64,000 bases of DNA from JBGQOJ01 sp052119585 (GTDB lineage: Bacteria; Pseudomonadota; Alphaproteobacteria; Rhodobacterales; Rhodobacteraceae): contig NZ_JBGQOJ010000003.1 of the NCBI RefSeq assembly GCF_052119585.1, positions 159,434 to 223,433 of the forward strand, given 5' to 3'. The notes under the pieces are model-generated. The model did not search any database. It was not told the DNA's origin and worked only from the letters and a program-made list of their open reading frames with translations. The position numbers and the translations under genes are program-made. The first letter of the stretch is position 1, and each line of letters begins with the position of its first letter. Shown here in pieces: positions 49,398-59,524 of the stretch.

Positions 49398-51947
49398 TCA
49401 GTATAGGCCACCAGAGGAAAGCGTTCCGAAGGTCGCCTTTTTCGGGATCTTCGCAACGCCGCCGGACGAGGTGCGCACCGACGTCGTGGACTGGCTGTCG
49501 GTCTCGCCGTTGCTGAACAGTTGCAGGTCCGACCCCATGGCAAAGCCGCCGTCAAAGGTGATGCCGAACATGGGGTCTTCGCCATCGCGGAAATATTCGG
49601 CGACGACGTTGTCCCCGGATGCGCCGTCGGACAGGCGGGCACCGGTAAACCGGTCGATATTGATGAAATGCCCCCCCGGAGGAACCTCAAACCGGCCACC
49701 ACCGTATTTCTGGATCGCCTTTGTCATGAAGTCCGTGAAAACCGTGCCGCACAGGTTGCCGCCATAGGCATGGGCCCCCATAGATCGCGGCTGGTCATAG
49801 CCGATATAGCAACCCGCCACGATGTTCGATGTGAACCCGATGAACCAGGCATCCTTGTTGTCGTTCGTGGTGCCGGTCTTGCCCGCGACGGGCACCGGCA
49901 GCCTGACGGAGCTTGCTGCGGTTCCGCGCTGCACAACGCCTTCCATCATCGAAGTCAGCTGATAGGCCGTGATCGCGTCGATCACACGCTCGCGGTCGGA
50001 AATGATCGTGGGTGCGCGGCCTGAGGGCAGGTCGGCGGTGCCGCAATCAGCGCAGGTGCGGGTGTCATGGCGGTAGATCGTCTTGCCATACCTGTCCTGC
50101 ACGCGGTCAACCAAGGTCGGCTCGACCCGCTCGCCGCCATTGGCAAACATCGCATAGGAGGCGACCATTTTATAAAGCGTGGTCTCTTCGGCCCCCAAAG
50201 CGTTGGACAGGAACGGGTTCATCCGGTCATAGACCCCGAACCGCTCGGCGTAGCGGGCGACGCTTTCCATCCCCACTTCCTGCGCCAAACGCACGGTCAT
50301 CAGGTTCCGCGACTGCTCGATTCCGGTGCGCAACGGCGTCGGGCCATAGAACTTGTTCGACGAGTTCTTCGGTGTCCAAAGCCCCTGCGCCGTCTCGACC
50401 TCGATCGGCGCGTCGATCACGATCGTGGCGGGCGTATAGCCGCTGTCCAGCGCCGCCGCAAACACGAATGGCTTGAAGCTGGAACCGGGCTGACGCGCGG
50501 CCTGCGTGGCGCGGTTGAACACGGAATGCTGATACGAGAACCCGCCCTGCATGGAAATCACGCGGCCCGTGTCCACGTCCATCGCCATAAAGCCACCCTG
50601 AACCTCTGGCACCTGCCGCAGGGTCCAGCGCACGAATGACCCGTCGCTGTCTGCGGTCATCCGGCGGACGTGGACAATATCGCCGACGCTGACCAGATCG
50701 CCCGCCACCTGCGCCTTTTTGCCCAGACGCCCGTCACCCTGACGTTTGCGGGCCCATTGAACGTCCTTTGCCGGAATCCAGTGGCCGTCGGCGTCATCCT
50801 CGACGCCCTCGATGCCAATGCGGGCGTCATTATCGCCCACTTCCAGCACCACCGCGACAGACCAGCCCTCGATGTCGCGGGCGATTTTGACATCCGCCAG
50901 CGCGTCTCGCCATGTGTCAGCGGTCAACGACTCTGGCGGAAGAACCTTGTTCGTGCCGCGCCAGATGCCCTGCCCGCGGTCAAAGGTTTCCAGACCCGTG
51001 CGCAAGGCCTTTGCTGCCTCTGCCTGCATTTCGGGATCGACGGTCGCGCGGATCGTCAGACCACCGGAAAAGAATTCGTCCTGCCCGAAATCGCGGCTCA
51101 GCTGGCGGCGGATTTCGTCGGTGAAATAGTCGCGCGGCGGCAGCGCCTGCTTGAACCCGCCGTAATCGCCGTTCTGCACAGACATCAGCGGCGATGCGAT
51201 CGCCGCGTCATAGGCCTGTTTTGTCAGATACGAGTTCTGGAACATCTCGCGCAACACGAAGTTCCGCCGCTCTGTCGCGCGCGTTTTCTCGCGGACGGGG
51301 TGGTAGGTCGACGGGGCCTTGGGCAGCGACGCAAGATACGCCGCCTCTTGTGGTTCAAGGTCGCTCAACGTCTTGTTGAAATAGGTCTGCGCAGCAGCGG
51401 CCACGCCGTAACTGTTCTGCCCCAGAAAAATCTCGTTCAGATACAGTTCCAGAATTCTGTCCTTGGACAGGGTCTGTTCAAGCCGTGTTGCAAGGATCAG
51501 TTCCTTGATCTTCCGCTCGGCCGAACGGTCGCCGGACAACAGAAAGTTCTTCATCACCTGCTGGGTGATGGTCGAGGCGCCGCGCACGTTCTTGCCGCGA
51601 CTGGCGACCGCATCAATCGCCGCCGCGATTATGCCGCGGGCATCATAGCCCTTGTGGGTGTAAAAGTTTTTGTCTTCGGCAGAGATGAACGCATCCTTGA
51701 CCAGATCGGGGATCTCGTCAGAGGGTGCGAACAGCCGCCGTTCCGTCGCGAATTCGTCGATGATCTGCCCTTCGCCCGAATAAATCCGGCTGATCGTGGC
51801 AGGCGTATACTGCGCAAGCTGCTCGTGGTTGGGCAGGTCGCGGCCATACATCCAGAAGATCGCGCCAAGGGTGAACGCAGCCGCAAAGACCGCGATGGTC
51901 AACCAACTGAAGATAGCGCCGATAAATGAGAATATAGCCCTGATCAC
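49398..51947 (-). CDS. mrcA: Penicillin-binding protein 1A
   Basis: An 849-residue bifunctional peptidoglycan synthase. One N-terminal membrane anchor (residues 4-33), glycosyltransferase 51 domain with FISAEDKNFYTHKG (E91), RGASTITQQVMKN near 124, LNEIFLGQNSYGVAAAAQTY; then an OB-like insert and the transpeptidase with SSFK (S489), EQSRN near 541 and VAGKTGTT near 695. Start is GTG at 51945-51947 with AAGGA upstream; the longer frame would add 27 residues and overlap the amidase gap. Upstream is the amidase, downstream prfB. Confidence 0.94.
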   Translation of the reverse strand: MIRAIFSFIGAIFSWLTIAVFAAAFTLGAIFWMYGRDLPNHEQLAQYTPATISRIYSGEGQIIDEFATERRLFAPSDEIPDLVKDAFISAEDKNFYTHKGYDARGIIAAAIDAVASRGKNVRGASTITQQVMKNFLLSGDRSAERKIKELILATRLEQTLSKDRILELYLNEIFLGQNSYGVAAAAQTYFNKTLSDLEPQEAAYLASLPKAPSTYHPVREKTRATERRNFVLREMFQNSYLTKQAYDAAIASPLMSVQNGDYGGFKQALPPRDYFTDEIRRQLSRDFGQDEFFSGGLTIRATVDPEMQAEAAKALRTGLETFDRGQGIWRGTNKVLPPESLTADTWRDALADVKIARDIEGWSVAVVLEVGDNDARIGIEGVEDDADGHWIPAKDVQWARKRQGDGRLGKKAQVAGDLVSVGDIVHVRRMTADSDGSFVRWTLRQVPEVQGGFMAMDVDTGRVISMQGGFSYQHSVFNRATQAARQPGSSFKPFVFAAALDSGYTPATIVIDAPIEVETAQGLWTPKNSSNKFYGPTPLRTGIEQSRNLMTVRLAQEVGMESVARYAERFGVYDRMNPFLSNALGAEETTLYKMVASYAMFANGGERVEPTLVDRVQDRYGKTIYRHDTRTCADCGTADLPSGRAPTIISDRERVIDAITAYQLTSMMEGVVQRGTAASSVRLPVPVAGKTGTTNDNKDAWFIGFTSNIVAGCYIGYDQPRSMGAHAYGGNLCGTVFTDFMTKAIQKYGGGRFEVPPGGHFINIDRFTGARLSDGASGDNVVAEYFRDGEDPMFGITFDGGFAMGSDLQLFSNGETDSQSTTSVRTSSGGVAKIPKKATFGTLSSGGLY

Positions 51948-52077
51948 AAAGAAATCCTTACCCGTTTGACGCACTATATACGCATCCCGTGCGGCAGGGT
52001 CAAAACGAGTCCCGCCGAATTCGGCCAATTCACGCCATGTTTTCCGTCACGTTTAGGCGAGACCGGGGCCACACCGC

Positions 52078-53295
52078 CTACTGGCGCAACAATCCCGCCT
52101 CGGCAGCGTCGCTGACGGCCCAGGATTGCAGCGCCTGCCTGATCCCCATGATTGCGCGCGCGCGCCATTCCGGCGTTTGCAGGTTCTTGATGTCCTGCGG
52201 GCTGGACAGAAACCCGACCTCGATCAGGACCGATGGAAAATCGGGAGCCTTGAGCACGGAAAACCCGGCGGACAGGCGCGGTCGCTTGTGCATCCGCCCG
52301 ATGGAATCGCGCAATGATCTGACCAGATGATCCGCCAGACTGTCGGATCGCGGGGTCGTGTCGCGCCGCGCCATTTCCATCAGCACCGAGGCGATCACGT
52401 CATCCTGTTCGGTCAGGTCGATGCCCGCCAGCAGATCGGCGCGGTCATGGCGCTGCGCCAACAATTCGGATGCCTCGTCCGAGGCGCTGCCCGACAAGGT
52501 ATAGATCGTCGCCCCCGATGCGCCGCCTTCGGCCAGGGCATCGGCGTGCAGCGACAGAAACACATCGGCACCCGCCGCGCGGGCCAAGGTGATGCGGGTT
52601 TCCAGCGGAACAAAACTGTCATCCTCGCGGGTCAGCGTCACCTCGAAATTGCCCGCACGAACAAGCGCCTCCTTCAGCTCCAGCGCGAACCGCAGCATCA
52701 GATCAGCCTCGGTCAGGCCGTCACGCTCTGCGCCCGGATCAACGCCGCCATGCCCCGGATCCAGCACAACCTGCAACGGGCGGTCGCCCCTTTGCCGTGC
52801 CTTGGGGGCCGGAACATTGGCCGGTTCGGGCAGATCCCATTCGGGATCGCGGGGGGCGCCGGTTTTGGCGGCAAACCCCTCGGCGCTGACATCGCCGAGG
52901 CGCAGGGTGACCCGCGCCTTGCCCGTCGCGGCATCTGTCGCCATACGGGCCGTGACCAGCGCCATCGGCCCCGCAAGGTCCACAATCATCCGCGACCATC
53001 CGGGCCGGAACGTGCCAAAGCGCACGCCGGTCGCATGGGTGGCCTGCAACAGCGCCTCGGGCGACAGACCAGTCCAGTCCACTTCGCGGAAATCAACCAC
53101 CAGCCGCAGTGGGTCGGCCAGCGTAAACACGCGGTATGGAACCGCCTGTGTCAACGCCAGATCCACCACCAGCCCGCGCCGCGCATCCGTAATCGACGAC
53201 CCTGCAGGGTCGATGCGGGCAAGGCCGGAAAACCCCTGCCCATGGGCCGTGGCCCCCAAGATCAGGGTCAGGAAAATCACAAGAAAACTGCGCAT
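52078..53295 (-). CDS. N-acetylmuramoyl-L-alanine amidase (AmiC-like)
   Basis: A 405-residue periplasmic amidase: signal peptide MRSFLVIFLTLILGATAHGQ, an AMIN domain (residues about 25-130), then an Amidase_3 domain with VVLDPGHGGVDPGAE near residue 175, the second ligand region LTEADLMLRFA, and FLSLHADAL near 247. Such enzymes cut the stem peptide from the glycan during division. Start ATG 53293-53295, placing the signal at the N-terminus; the longer frame adds 20 residues. It precedes PBP1A by 130 bp. Confidence 0.94.
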   Translation of the reverse strand: MRSFLVIFLTLILGATAHGQGFSGLARIDPAGSSITDARRGLVVDLALTQAVPYRVFTLADPLRLVVDFREVDWTGLSPEALLQATHATGVRFGTFRPGWSRMIVDLAGPMALVTARMATDAATGKARVTLRLGDVSAEGFAAKTGAPRDPEWDLPEPANVPAPKARQRGDRPLQVVLDPGHGGVDPGAERDGLTEADLMLRFALELKEALVRAGNFEVTLTREDDSFVPLETRITLARAAGADVFLSLHADALAEGGASGATIYTLSGSASDEASELLAQRHDRADLLAGIDLTEQDDVIASVLMEMARRDTTPRSDSLADHLVRSLRDSIGRMHKRPRLSAGFSVLKAPDFPSVLIEVGFLSSPQDIKNLQTPEWRARAIMGIRQALQSWAVSDAAEAGLLRQ

Positions 53296-53549
53296 CGGCC
53301 TCTGGTCCTTTTTTCCCGCACTATAGGCCAAACCCCCGCCCCATGAAACGGGCATCTTGCGCCCCCCCGTGCTGCGCCATCATGACGGCTGGATTGATTG
53401 GCCCGCCCCGGCACCGGGAATGTCGCACCCGCCGCACCCTGGGCAGCCATCACAATGAAGGGATCAATCCCCACGCGCCTTGAACTCCGCATGTCCGCCT
53501 CGTTAGACTGGTCGTGCTGGCGTTGTCCCAGTGCTGACAGGGCAGGTCA

Positions 53550-54893
53550 ATGGCAGTTGGATCACCTTTTAGATGCATCATCGCGGCGGCCGTTCTCTGG
53601 GCCGCGGCCGCCTTGCCCGCATCGGCGCAGGGCCTGATCCGCGACGCCGACATAGAACGTGCCCTTGATGAACTGGCCCGCCCGATGATCTCGGGCGCGG
53701 GCCTGAGCCCTGCGCAGATCAATGTTCTGGTGATACAGGACAGCGGATTGAACGCCTTTGTCATCGACGGGAAAAACATATTCGTCACCTCGGGCCTGAT
53801 CCTGAAGCTGAAGCGCGCCGAACAGCTGCAATCCGTTCTGGCGCATGAGGTGGCCCATATCGCCAACGGCCATATCATGCGGCGCGCCGTGAACACCCGC
53901 AACGCGAATACCGCCGCGGGCATCGGCGTCGCGTTGGCCGCAGCCGCAGGACTTGCGTCGGGCAACGGGCGGGCTGCAACGGGTCTGGCGCTTGGAACCG
54001 CAGGTGCCGCGCAACGCCTGTTGCTGTCGCATACGCGGGCCGAGGAATCCTCGGCGGATCAGGCTGGCATCCGGTATATGGCCGATGCGGGCGCCGACCC
54101 CGCCGCCATGCTGGAGGTCCTGGACATCTTTCGCGGTCAAGAGGCGCTATCGGTCGTGCAACAGGACCCCTACGTGCTGTCCCACCCCCTGTGGCGTGAC
54201 CGCCTGCGCTCGGTCGAAGGATATGCCGCCGCCTACAAGACCCGCGCAAAGACCAACCCGCAGGCCGACTACCTCTTTGCCCGCGCCCAGGGGAAACTTG
54301 GCGCGTTCCTCCAGAACCCCGCTGCCACCCTGCGCAAGATCAAATCAGCCGATGCCCCGGATATCGCCCTGATGCGCCGCGCCGTGGCAACGCACCGCAA
54401 GCCGGAACCGGCCGAGGCGATCAAACTGGCCAACGCCCTTGTCGCGATGGCCCCGAAAGACGCCTATTATCAAGAACTCCGGGGGCAGATCCTGCTGGAA
54501 TCCCGTAAATTCCCCGAGGCGGTCGCAGCCTATGCAACCGCCGTCGCCCTGTCGCCCAAACAGCCACTGATCCTTGCGGGCTACGGGCGGGCCTTGCTGG
54601 CGCTTGGCACCAAGGACGGGAATTCAAAGGCGCTTGGCGTGCTGGAAACCGCCCGCGCCCGCGACCCCTTCGATCCGCGTCTGCTGCGCGATCTGGCGGT
54701 GGCCTACGCCAAGGCGGGGCAAAACGGCATGGCCTCGCTGGTCACCGCCGAACGCTATGCCCTGAATGGCCGGCTGAAAGACGCCAGCACACATGCCACC
54801 CGCGCATCCGGATTGTTGCCGCGCGGATCAAGCGCTTGGCAAAGGGCGCAAGATATGATGTTGACTGCTGCCGATGCAGCAAAAATAAAATGA
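53550..54893 (+). CDS. M48-family zinc metallopeptidase with TPR tail (BepA-like)
   Basis: A 447-residue protease: signal peptide (residues 1-26, ending ALPASA), metallopeptidase domain with the HEVAH zinc motif (H99, H103) and EESSAD (third ligand, about E165), and a helical TPR-like C-terminal half from about residue 280 (ELRGQILLESRKFPEAVAAY). This matches BepA-type periplasmic proteases that maintain outer-membrane proteins. The dsbA-like gene starts 16 bp downstream, giving a small envelope quality-control operon. Confidence 0.93.
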   Translation: MAVGSPFRCIIAAAVLWAAAALPASAQGLIRDADIERALDELARPMISGAGLSPAQINVLVIQDSGLNAFVIDGKNIFVTSGLILKLKRAEQLQSVLAHEVAHIANGHIMRRAVNTRNANTAAGIGVALAAAAGLASGNGRAATGLALGTAGAAQRLLLSHTRAEESSADQAGIRYMADAGADPAAMLEVLDIFRGQEALSVVQQDPYVLSHPLWRDRLRSVEGYAAAYKTRAKTNPQADYLFARAQGKLGAFLQNPAATLRKIKSADAPDIALMRRAVATHRKPEPAEAIKLANALVAMAPKDAYYQELRGQILLESRKFPEAVAAYATAVALSPKQPLILAGYGRALLALGTKDGNSKALGVLETARARDPFDPRLLRDLAVAYAKAGQNGMASLVTAERYALNGRLKDASTHATRASGLLPRGSSAWQRAQDMMLTAADAAKIK

Positions 54894-54908
54894 ACGGAGA
54901 CTGAACGC

Positions 54909-55658
54909 ATGACTCGCCTGACCCTTGTCGCAGCTTTCGCGGCCCTGACCCTCGCGACACCCGCGCTGGCCTTTGATGTGACGGCGATGACCGACACGGA
55001 ACGCGCCGCACTGCGCGCGGAAATCCGCACCTACCTTGTGGAAAACCCCGAGGTACTGGTCGAAGCGATCAACGCGCTTGAATCCCGTCAGGCAGAAGCA
55101 CAGGTCAATGGCGACCAGACGCTGGTCGAGGTCAACAAGGACGCGATCTTTGACGACGGGTATTCCTGGGTCGGCGGCAACCCGGATGGCGACCTGACCC
55201 TGGTCGAGTTCTCGGACTACCGCTGTGGCTATTGCCGCAAAGCCCACCCCGAGGTCGCGGAGCTGGTCGCAGGCGATGGCAACATCCGCTACATCATCAA
55301 GGAATTCCCGATCCTCGGGCCGCAATCGCTGCTATCTTCGCAATTCGCCATAGCCGTCAAACAGATCCACGGCGACGACCTCTACAAACAGGCCCATGAC
55401 GCCTTGATCACCCTGCGCGCCGACGCGACCCCTGAAAGCCTTGCAAAACTCGCCGCTGACCTTGGCCTTGATCCCGCGCCTGTGCTGGCCGCGATGGCGG
55501 GGCCAGAGGTGGCAAAGGTAATCGACGACACCCGCGCATTGGCCAACCGGCTACAGATCAACGGCACACCGACCTTCGTGATGGCAGACCAATTGCTGCG
55601 CGGCTATGTGCCACTCGAGGGCATGCAACAGATCGCTGCCGAGATCCGCAAACAATAG
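54909..55658 (+). CDS. DsbA-family thiol:disulphide oxidoreductase
   Basis: A 249-residue periplasmic protein with signal peptide MTRLTLVAAFAALTLATPALA, an N-terminal helical extension (residues 22-75; ScsC/Com1-like), a thioredoxin domain with active site YRCGYCRK (C106, C109) and the cis-proline NGTPTFVM near 216. It should exchange disulphides in the periplasm; whether as oxidase or isomerase is not clear. GGAG lies upstream of the ATG. Linked to the M48 protease gene. Confidence 0.93.
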   Translation: MTRLTLVAAFAALTLATPALAFDVTAMTDTERAALRAEIRTYLVENPEVLVEAINALESRQAEAQVNGDQTLVEVNKDAIFDDGYSWVGGNPDGDLTLVEFSDYRCGYCRKAHPEVAELVAGDGNIRYIIKEFPILGPQSLLSSQFAIAVKQIHGDDLYKQAHDALITLRADATPESLAKLAADLGLDPAPVLAAMAGPEVAKVIDDTRALANRLQINGTPTFVMADQLLRGYVPLEGMQQIAAEIRKQ

Positions 55659-55661
55659 AAC

Positions 55662-55690
55662 AAAGGGGCTGCACATCCTGCGGCCCCCTT
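55662..55690. terminator. Terminator between the DsbA-like gene and ispG
   Basis: GGGGC-T-GC (55665-55672) pairs with GC-G-GCCCC (about 55680-55688), flanked by AAA and CTT. Convergent genes end on both sides. Confidence 0.6.
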
Positions 55691-55693
55691 GCC

Positions 55694-55725
55694 GTTCTTC
55701 CTTCTGAAAATATCCGCGCCGCAGG
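55694..55725 (-). repeat. Dispersed intergenic repeat, copy C (minus orientation)
   Basis: On the minus strand it contains GCGCGGATATTTTCAGAA, the same 18 bases as copy E at 61374-61404, and the identity extends a little on the left (CCTGCG). It lies between the terminator and the ispG stop. Confidence 0.65.
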
Positions 55726-55745
55726 CATCCGGCCCGCAGGGCGGA

Positions 55746-56891
55746 TTATTCAGCAGCCTCAGCTTCGGTGGCCGCCGCCTCGATCTGAGCCGCCTCGATC
55801 TGCGCCGCCTTCGCTTCGCATTGCTCGACGATGTGGTCGACCATCTGCTCGTTCGACAGCTTGTGGCTTTGCTTTCCCGCCAGATAGACCATGCCGGACC
55901 CGGCCCCGCCGCCCGTGAACCCGACGTCGGTCATCAGCGCCTCGCCGGGGCCATTCACCACGCACCCGATGATCGACAGCGACATCGGCGTCTTGATATG
56001 GGCCAGCCGGTCTTCCAGTGCCGACACCGTCTTGATCACGTCGAACCCCTGCCGCGCGCAGCTGGGACAGGAGATGATCGTGATCCCGCGGTGCCGCAAC
56101 CCCAGCGATTTCAGGATCTCATAACCGACCTTGACCTCTTCCACCGGATCGGCGGACAGGCTGACGCGGATCGTGTCGCCAATACCCATCCACAAAAGGT
56201 TGCCAAGGCCGATGGCCGATTTGATCGTCCCCGACGTCAGCCCGCCCGCCTCGGTGATGCCAAGGTGGATCGGCGCATCGGTGGCCTCTGCCAGTTGCTG
56301 ATAGGCCGCGGCGGCCATGAACACGTCGGATGCCTTCACGCTGATCTTGAACGCGTGGAAATCGTTGTCCTGAAGGATCTTGATATGGTCCATGCCGCTT
56401 TCGACCATCGCGTCGGGGCACGGCTCGCCGTATTTTTCCAGCAGGTGGCGTTCCAGTGATCCGGCGTTCACGCCGATGCGGATCGAACACCCGTGATCGC
56501 GCGCGGCCTTGATGACCTCTTTCACCCGCTTCTCGTCGCCGATATTGCCCGGATTGATCCGAAGACAAGCAGCCCCCGCCTCTGCGGCCTCGATCGCGCG
56601 TTTGTAGTGGAAATGGATATCGGCCACGATCGGCACCGGGCTTTCGGCGCATATCTCGCGCAGAGCGCGGGTGCTGCTTTCATCGGGCGTCGAGATGCGG
56701 ACGATATCCGCCCCTGCTTCGACACAGGCCATCACCTGCGCCAGCGTCGCCCTGACATCCGAGGTATCGGTATTGGTCATTGTCTGCACCGCAATCGGCG
56801 CATCGCCCCCGACAGGGACGTTCCCAACCATGATCTGGCGGGATTTGCGGCGGTAAATATTGCGCCAGGGGCGAACGTGGTTCAGCGACAT
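55746..56891 (-). CDS. ispG: 4-hydroxy-3-methylbut-2-en-1-yl diphosphate synthase
   Basis: A 381-residue iron-sulphur enzyme of the MEP isoprenoid pathway. The N-terminal TIM barrel begins RKSRQIMVGNVPVGGDAPIA; the iron-sulphur domain shows SCPSCARQGFDV (two cysteines near 280) and GCVVNGPGEA (third, near 315). The acidic tail with repeated AAQIEAA units is low-complexity. It follows the RodZ-like gene by 81 bp on the same strand, a familiar arrangement. Confidence 0.95.
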   Translation of the reverse strand: MSLNHVRPWRNIYRRKSRQIMVGNVPVGGDAPIAVQTMTNTDTSDVRATLAQVMACVEAGADIVRISTPDESSTRALREICAESPVPIVADIHFHYKRAIEAAEAGAACLRINPGNIGDEKRVKEVIKAARDHGCSIRIGVNAGSLERHLLEKYGEPCPDAMVESGMDHIKILQDNDFHAFKISVKASDVFMAAAAYQQLAEATDAPIHLGITEAGGLTSGTIKSAIGLGNLLWMGIGDTIRVSLSADPVEEVKVGYEILKSLGLRHRGITIISCPSCARQGFDVIKTVSALEDRLAHIKTPMSLSIIGCVVNGPGEALMTDVGFTGGGAGSGMVYLAGKQSHKLSNEQMVDHIVEQCEAKAAQIEAAQIEAAATEAEAAE

Positions 56892-56972
56892 GGAACATGG
56901 CCTTTTATGTCTATCGGGCGTTACGTCCTAGATAGACCCTGACCAGACCACTGGCAACGCGGAACGCGGTGA

Positions 56973-58184
56973 TTATTCCGTGACCGGCACGGTTTGCGCC
57001 TGTGCGACATTCACGATCTTTGCCAGATCGGAATCCGTTGCGATATCGGCCACGGTATAGGCGCCTGTCAGCATTTCGGGCGACAGCGCGACATTCTTGG
57101 CGGTCGATGTGCCTGTACCGGCGGGACCATAGGTTTGCCCCGCTACCTTGAAATAGACCGAACCGGAGTTGCCCGCGCGCAGCATTGGCGGCTCTTCGCT
57201 TTTCGGAAGGGCGTATTCTTCGCCCGCATCAAGGATTTTCTCGAAGATCACCGTGCCATCGGCACCACGAACCCGCACCCACGCGGGGCGCACGGCAAGA
57301 AGGATCACGTCAGCCGCCTGCGGCTCGATGACCTGAACGGCGGGCCCGGCTGCCGGCACGTCATCCGACGCGGCCACCAAAGAGACAAGCCTGTCCCGGC
57401 CTTCGACAACAAACGCACCCGACGCGGATGGATCAAGCGCCGCAATCGGCCCGTCACGGGCCACCAGAACGGGCACATCCAGCGCCTGCGGACGGTAAAG
57501 ACGGTCCATCGCCTCGATCGCCGGCGCCTCGAACCCGGCAGATGGCGCGGTTGGCCCGTTGATACCAGCGGCAAGGGCGATTTCTGTCCCGCCCAGCGGG
57601 TCAAGATCCGACGTCACGCCCGGAGCCTGATCAATGGGAGAGAGTTGAACCTTTTGCACTTCCTGCAACACGGCCCATCCGCCGTAGCCAAGCCCGCCGA
57701 TCAGCATCAACAGCACCGCGACAGACCCCAGCGCACCGGGTTCGATATTGGCAAAGACTTTCTGTTTGCGCGGCACGAAGGTCGCGTTGGGATTGGCAAA
57801 GGGGTCTCGGTCATCGTTCGACCGATAGGTCATCTTCGCAGGCTTTGGCGAAGATGCCATCGCCGACATCCCGTGCGCGGTGGCAAAGTTGCCCTCTTCG
57901 CAGAATTTCGTATAGGCCCATTCGGGATCAATCGTCAGATACCGCGCGTAGGACCGCACATATCCAGCAATGAACCCCGGTGTTTCAAAGGCCAGGGGGT
58001 CGGCGTTCTCGATCGCGGCAATATAGGCTGCCTTGATCTTCAGCTCTCGCTGGACGTCCAGCAGGGATTTTCCAAGGGTGGCACGCTCGCCGCGCATGAT
58101 GTCGCCAAGCCGCAGATCGAAATCGTCAAAGCCCTTCGGCTCTGTGACTTCTGCTATCTTAGGCGCAAAAATACGCCCGATCAT
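56973..58184 (-). CDS. RodZ-like helix-turn-helix membrane protein (DUF4115)
   Basis: A 403-residue protein: cytoplasmic HTH_25 domain at residues 20-90 (LGDIMRGERATLGKSLLDVQ, AAYIAAIENADPLAFETPGF, IAGYVRSYARYL), a linker, one membrane span near 145-167 (GSVAVLLMLIGGLGYGGWAV), then a periplasmic part ending in a DUF4115 domain (RPAWVRVRGADGTVIFEKIL). RodZ anchors MreB filaments for rod shape. Start ATG 58182-58184; the longer frame adds 21 residues. Alanine/proline-rich periplasmic linker typical. Confidence 0.87.
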   Translation of the reverse strand: MIGRIFAPKIAEVTEPKGFDDFDLRLGDIMRGERATLGKSLLDVQRELKIKAAYIAAIENADPLAFETPGFIAGYVRSYARYLTIDPEWAYTKFCEEGNFATAHGMSAMASSPKPAKMTYRSNDDRDPFANPNATFVPRKQKVFANIEPGALGSVAVLLMLIGGLGYGGWAVLQEVQKVQLSPIDQAPGVTSDLDPLGGTEIALAAGINGPTAPSAGFEAPAIEAMDRLYRPQALDVPVLVARDGPIAALDPSASGAFVVEGRDRLVSLVAASDDVPAAGPAVQVIEPQAADVILLAVRPAWVRVRGADGTVIFEKILDAGEEYALPKSEEPPMLRAGNSGSVYFKVAGQTYGPAGTGTSTAKNVALSPEMLTGAYTVADIATDSDLAKIVNVAQAQTVPVTE

Positions 58185-58300
58185 ATGATCTGCCCGGTAT
58201 AAGCCACTGCATGTCCCCAACTGGCTGACGATTCGAAGATGTGCCAACCTATTAAGCGAACATTACCATAGCACAAGGCGATTTGCACCCGTGGAAAGGC

Positions 58301-59524
58301 CTACCCCGCAAGGTCGGCACGATTCAGCGCACATTGCGCCCACAGACTGTCCATCGCCTTGACCAACCGGTCCATTTCACCGCCCTGATGAACCGGTGAC
58401 GGGGTAAAGCGCAGGCGCTCGGTGCCGCGCGGGACGGTTGGAAAATTGATCGGCTGGACGTAGATTCCGAAATCCTCCAGCAGGCGATCGGACAGCATCT
58501 TGCACTTGACCGGGTTGCCCACATGAACGGGCACGATGTGGCTGCCGTGGTCAATGATCGGCAGGCCCTGCGCCTTTAGCCGCATTTTAAGAATGCGCGC
58601 CTGAAGCTGCTGTTGATCCCGCAATTCCTGATGCGTTTTCAGATATTTGACCGATGCCGCAGCCCCGGCCGCAATCGCGGGCGGCAACGAGGTGGTAAAG
58701 ATGAAACCGGGCGCATAGGACCGGATCGCATCAACCATCCTGGCACTGGCCGCGATATACCCGCCCATCACGCCATACGCCTTGGCCAATGTGCCGTTGA
58801 TGATGTCGATGCGGTGCATCAGCCCGTCACGCTCTGCAACCCCTGCCCCGCGCGGGCCATACATGCCCACCGCGTGAACCTCGTCGATATAGGTCAGCGC
58901 GCCGAATTCATCGGCCAGATCGCAAATCGCCTCGATCGGGCCAAAATCGCCATCCATCGAATAGATCGATTCAAAGGCGATGACTTTTGGCGCATCGGGG
59001 TCAAGCTTTTCCAGCAGCGCGCGCAGATGCGCCACGTCGTTGTGCCGGAAGATATGCTTTTCCGCGCGCGAGCGGCGAATCCCCTCGATCATCGAGGCAT
59101 GGTTCAGCTCGTCCGAGAGGATGATCAGACCGGGAAACAGATGCGGTAGCGTCGAAAGCGTAGCGTCATTGGCGATATAGGCAGAGGTAAAGACCAGCGC
59201 CGCCTCTTTCTGGTGCAGGTCGGCCAGCTCAGCCTCGAGGCGTTTGTGATAAACGGTCGTGCCGGAAATGTTCCGCGTCCCGCCAGACCCCGCGCCGGTG
59301 GCGTCAAGTGCCTCGTGCATCGCGGACAGCACCTCGGCGTTCTGGCCCATGCCAAGGTAATCGTTGCCGCACCAGACCGTGATCGGCTGCTGCTCTCCGT
59401 CGGGACGGCGCCATTTGGCCTGCGGAAAGGCGCCTTTCTGGCGCTCGATATCAATAAAGGTCCGGTACCGGCCTTCGTCGTGTAGTCGCGCAATGGCCGC
59501 ATCAAGCTTCGCGTTATAATCCAA
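58301..59524 (-). CDS. hemA: 5-aminolevulinate synthase
   Basis: A 407-residue pyridoxal-phosphate enzyme that condenses glycine and succinyl-CoA to 5-aminolevulinate, the first step of haem synthesis in alphaproteobacteria. GTRNISGTTVYHKRLEAELA near residue 80, the cofactor aspartate in YIDEVHAVGMYG near 216, and the PLP lysine in GTLAKAYGVMGG near 245. Strong AGGGAGGAC site before the ATG. An FNR-type box lies 109-122 bp upstream, so oxygen control is likely. Confidence 0.96.
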   Translation of the reverse strand: MDYNAKLDAAIARLHDEGRYRTFIDIERQKGAFPQAKWRRPDGEQQPITVWCGNDYLGMGQNAEVLSAMHEALDATGAGSGGTRNISGTTVYHKRLEAELADLHQKEAALVFTSAYIANDATLSTLPHLFPGLIILSDELNHASMIEGIRRSRAEKHIFRHNDVAHLRALLEKLDPDAPKVIAFESIYSMDGDFGPIEAICDLADEFGALTYIDEVHAVGMYGPRGAGVAERDGLMHRIDIINGTLAKAYGVMGGYIAASARMVDAIRSYAPGFIFTTSLPPAIAAGAAASVKYLKTHQELRDQQQLQARILKMRLKAQGLPIIDHGSHIVPVHVGNPVKCKMLSDRLLEDFGIYVQPINFPTVPRGTERLRFTPSPVHQGGEMDRLVKAMDSLWAQCALNRADLAG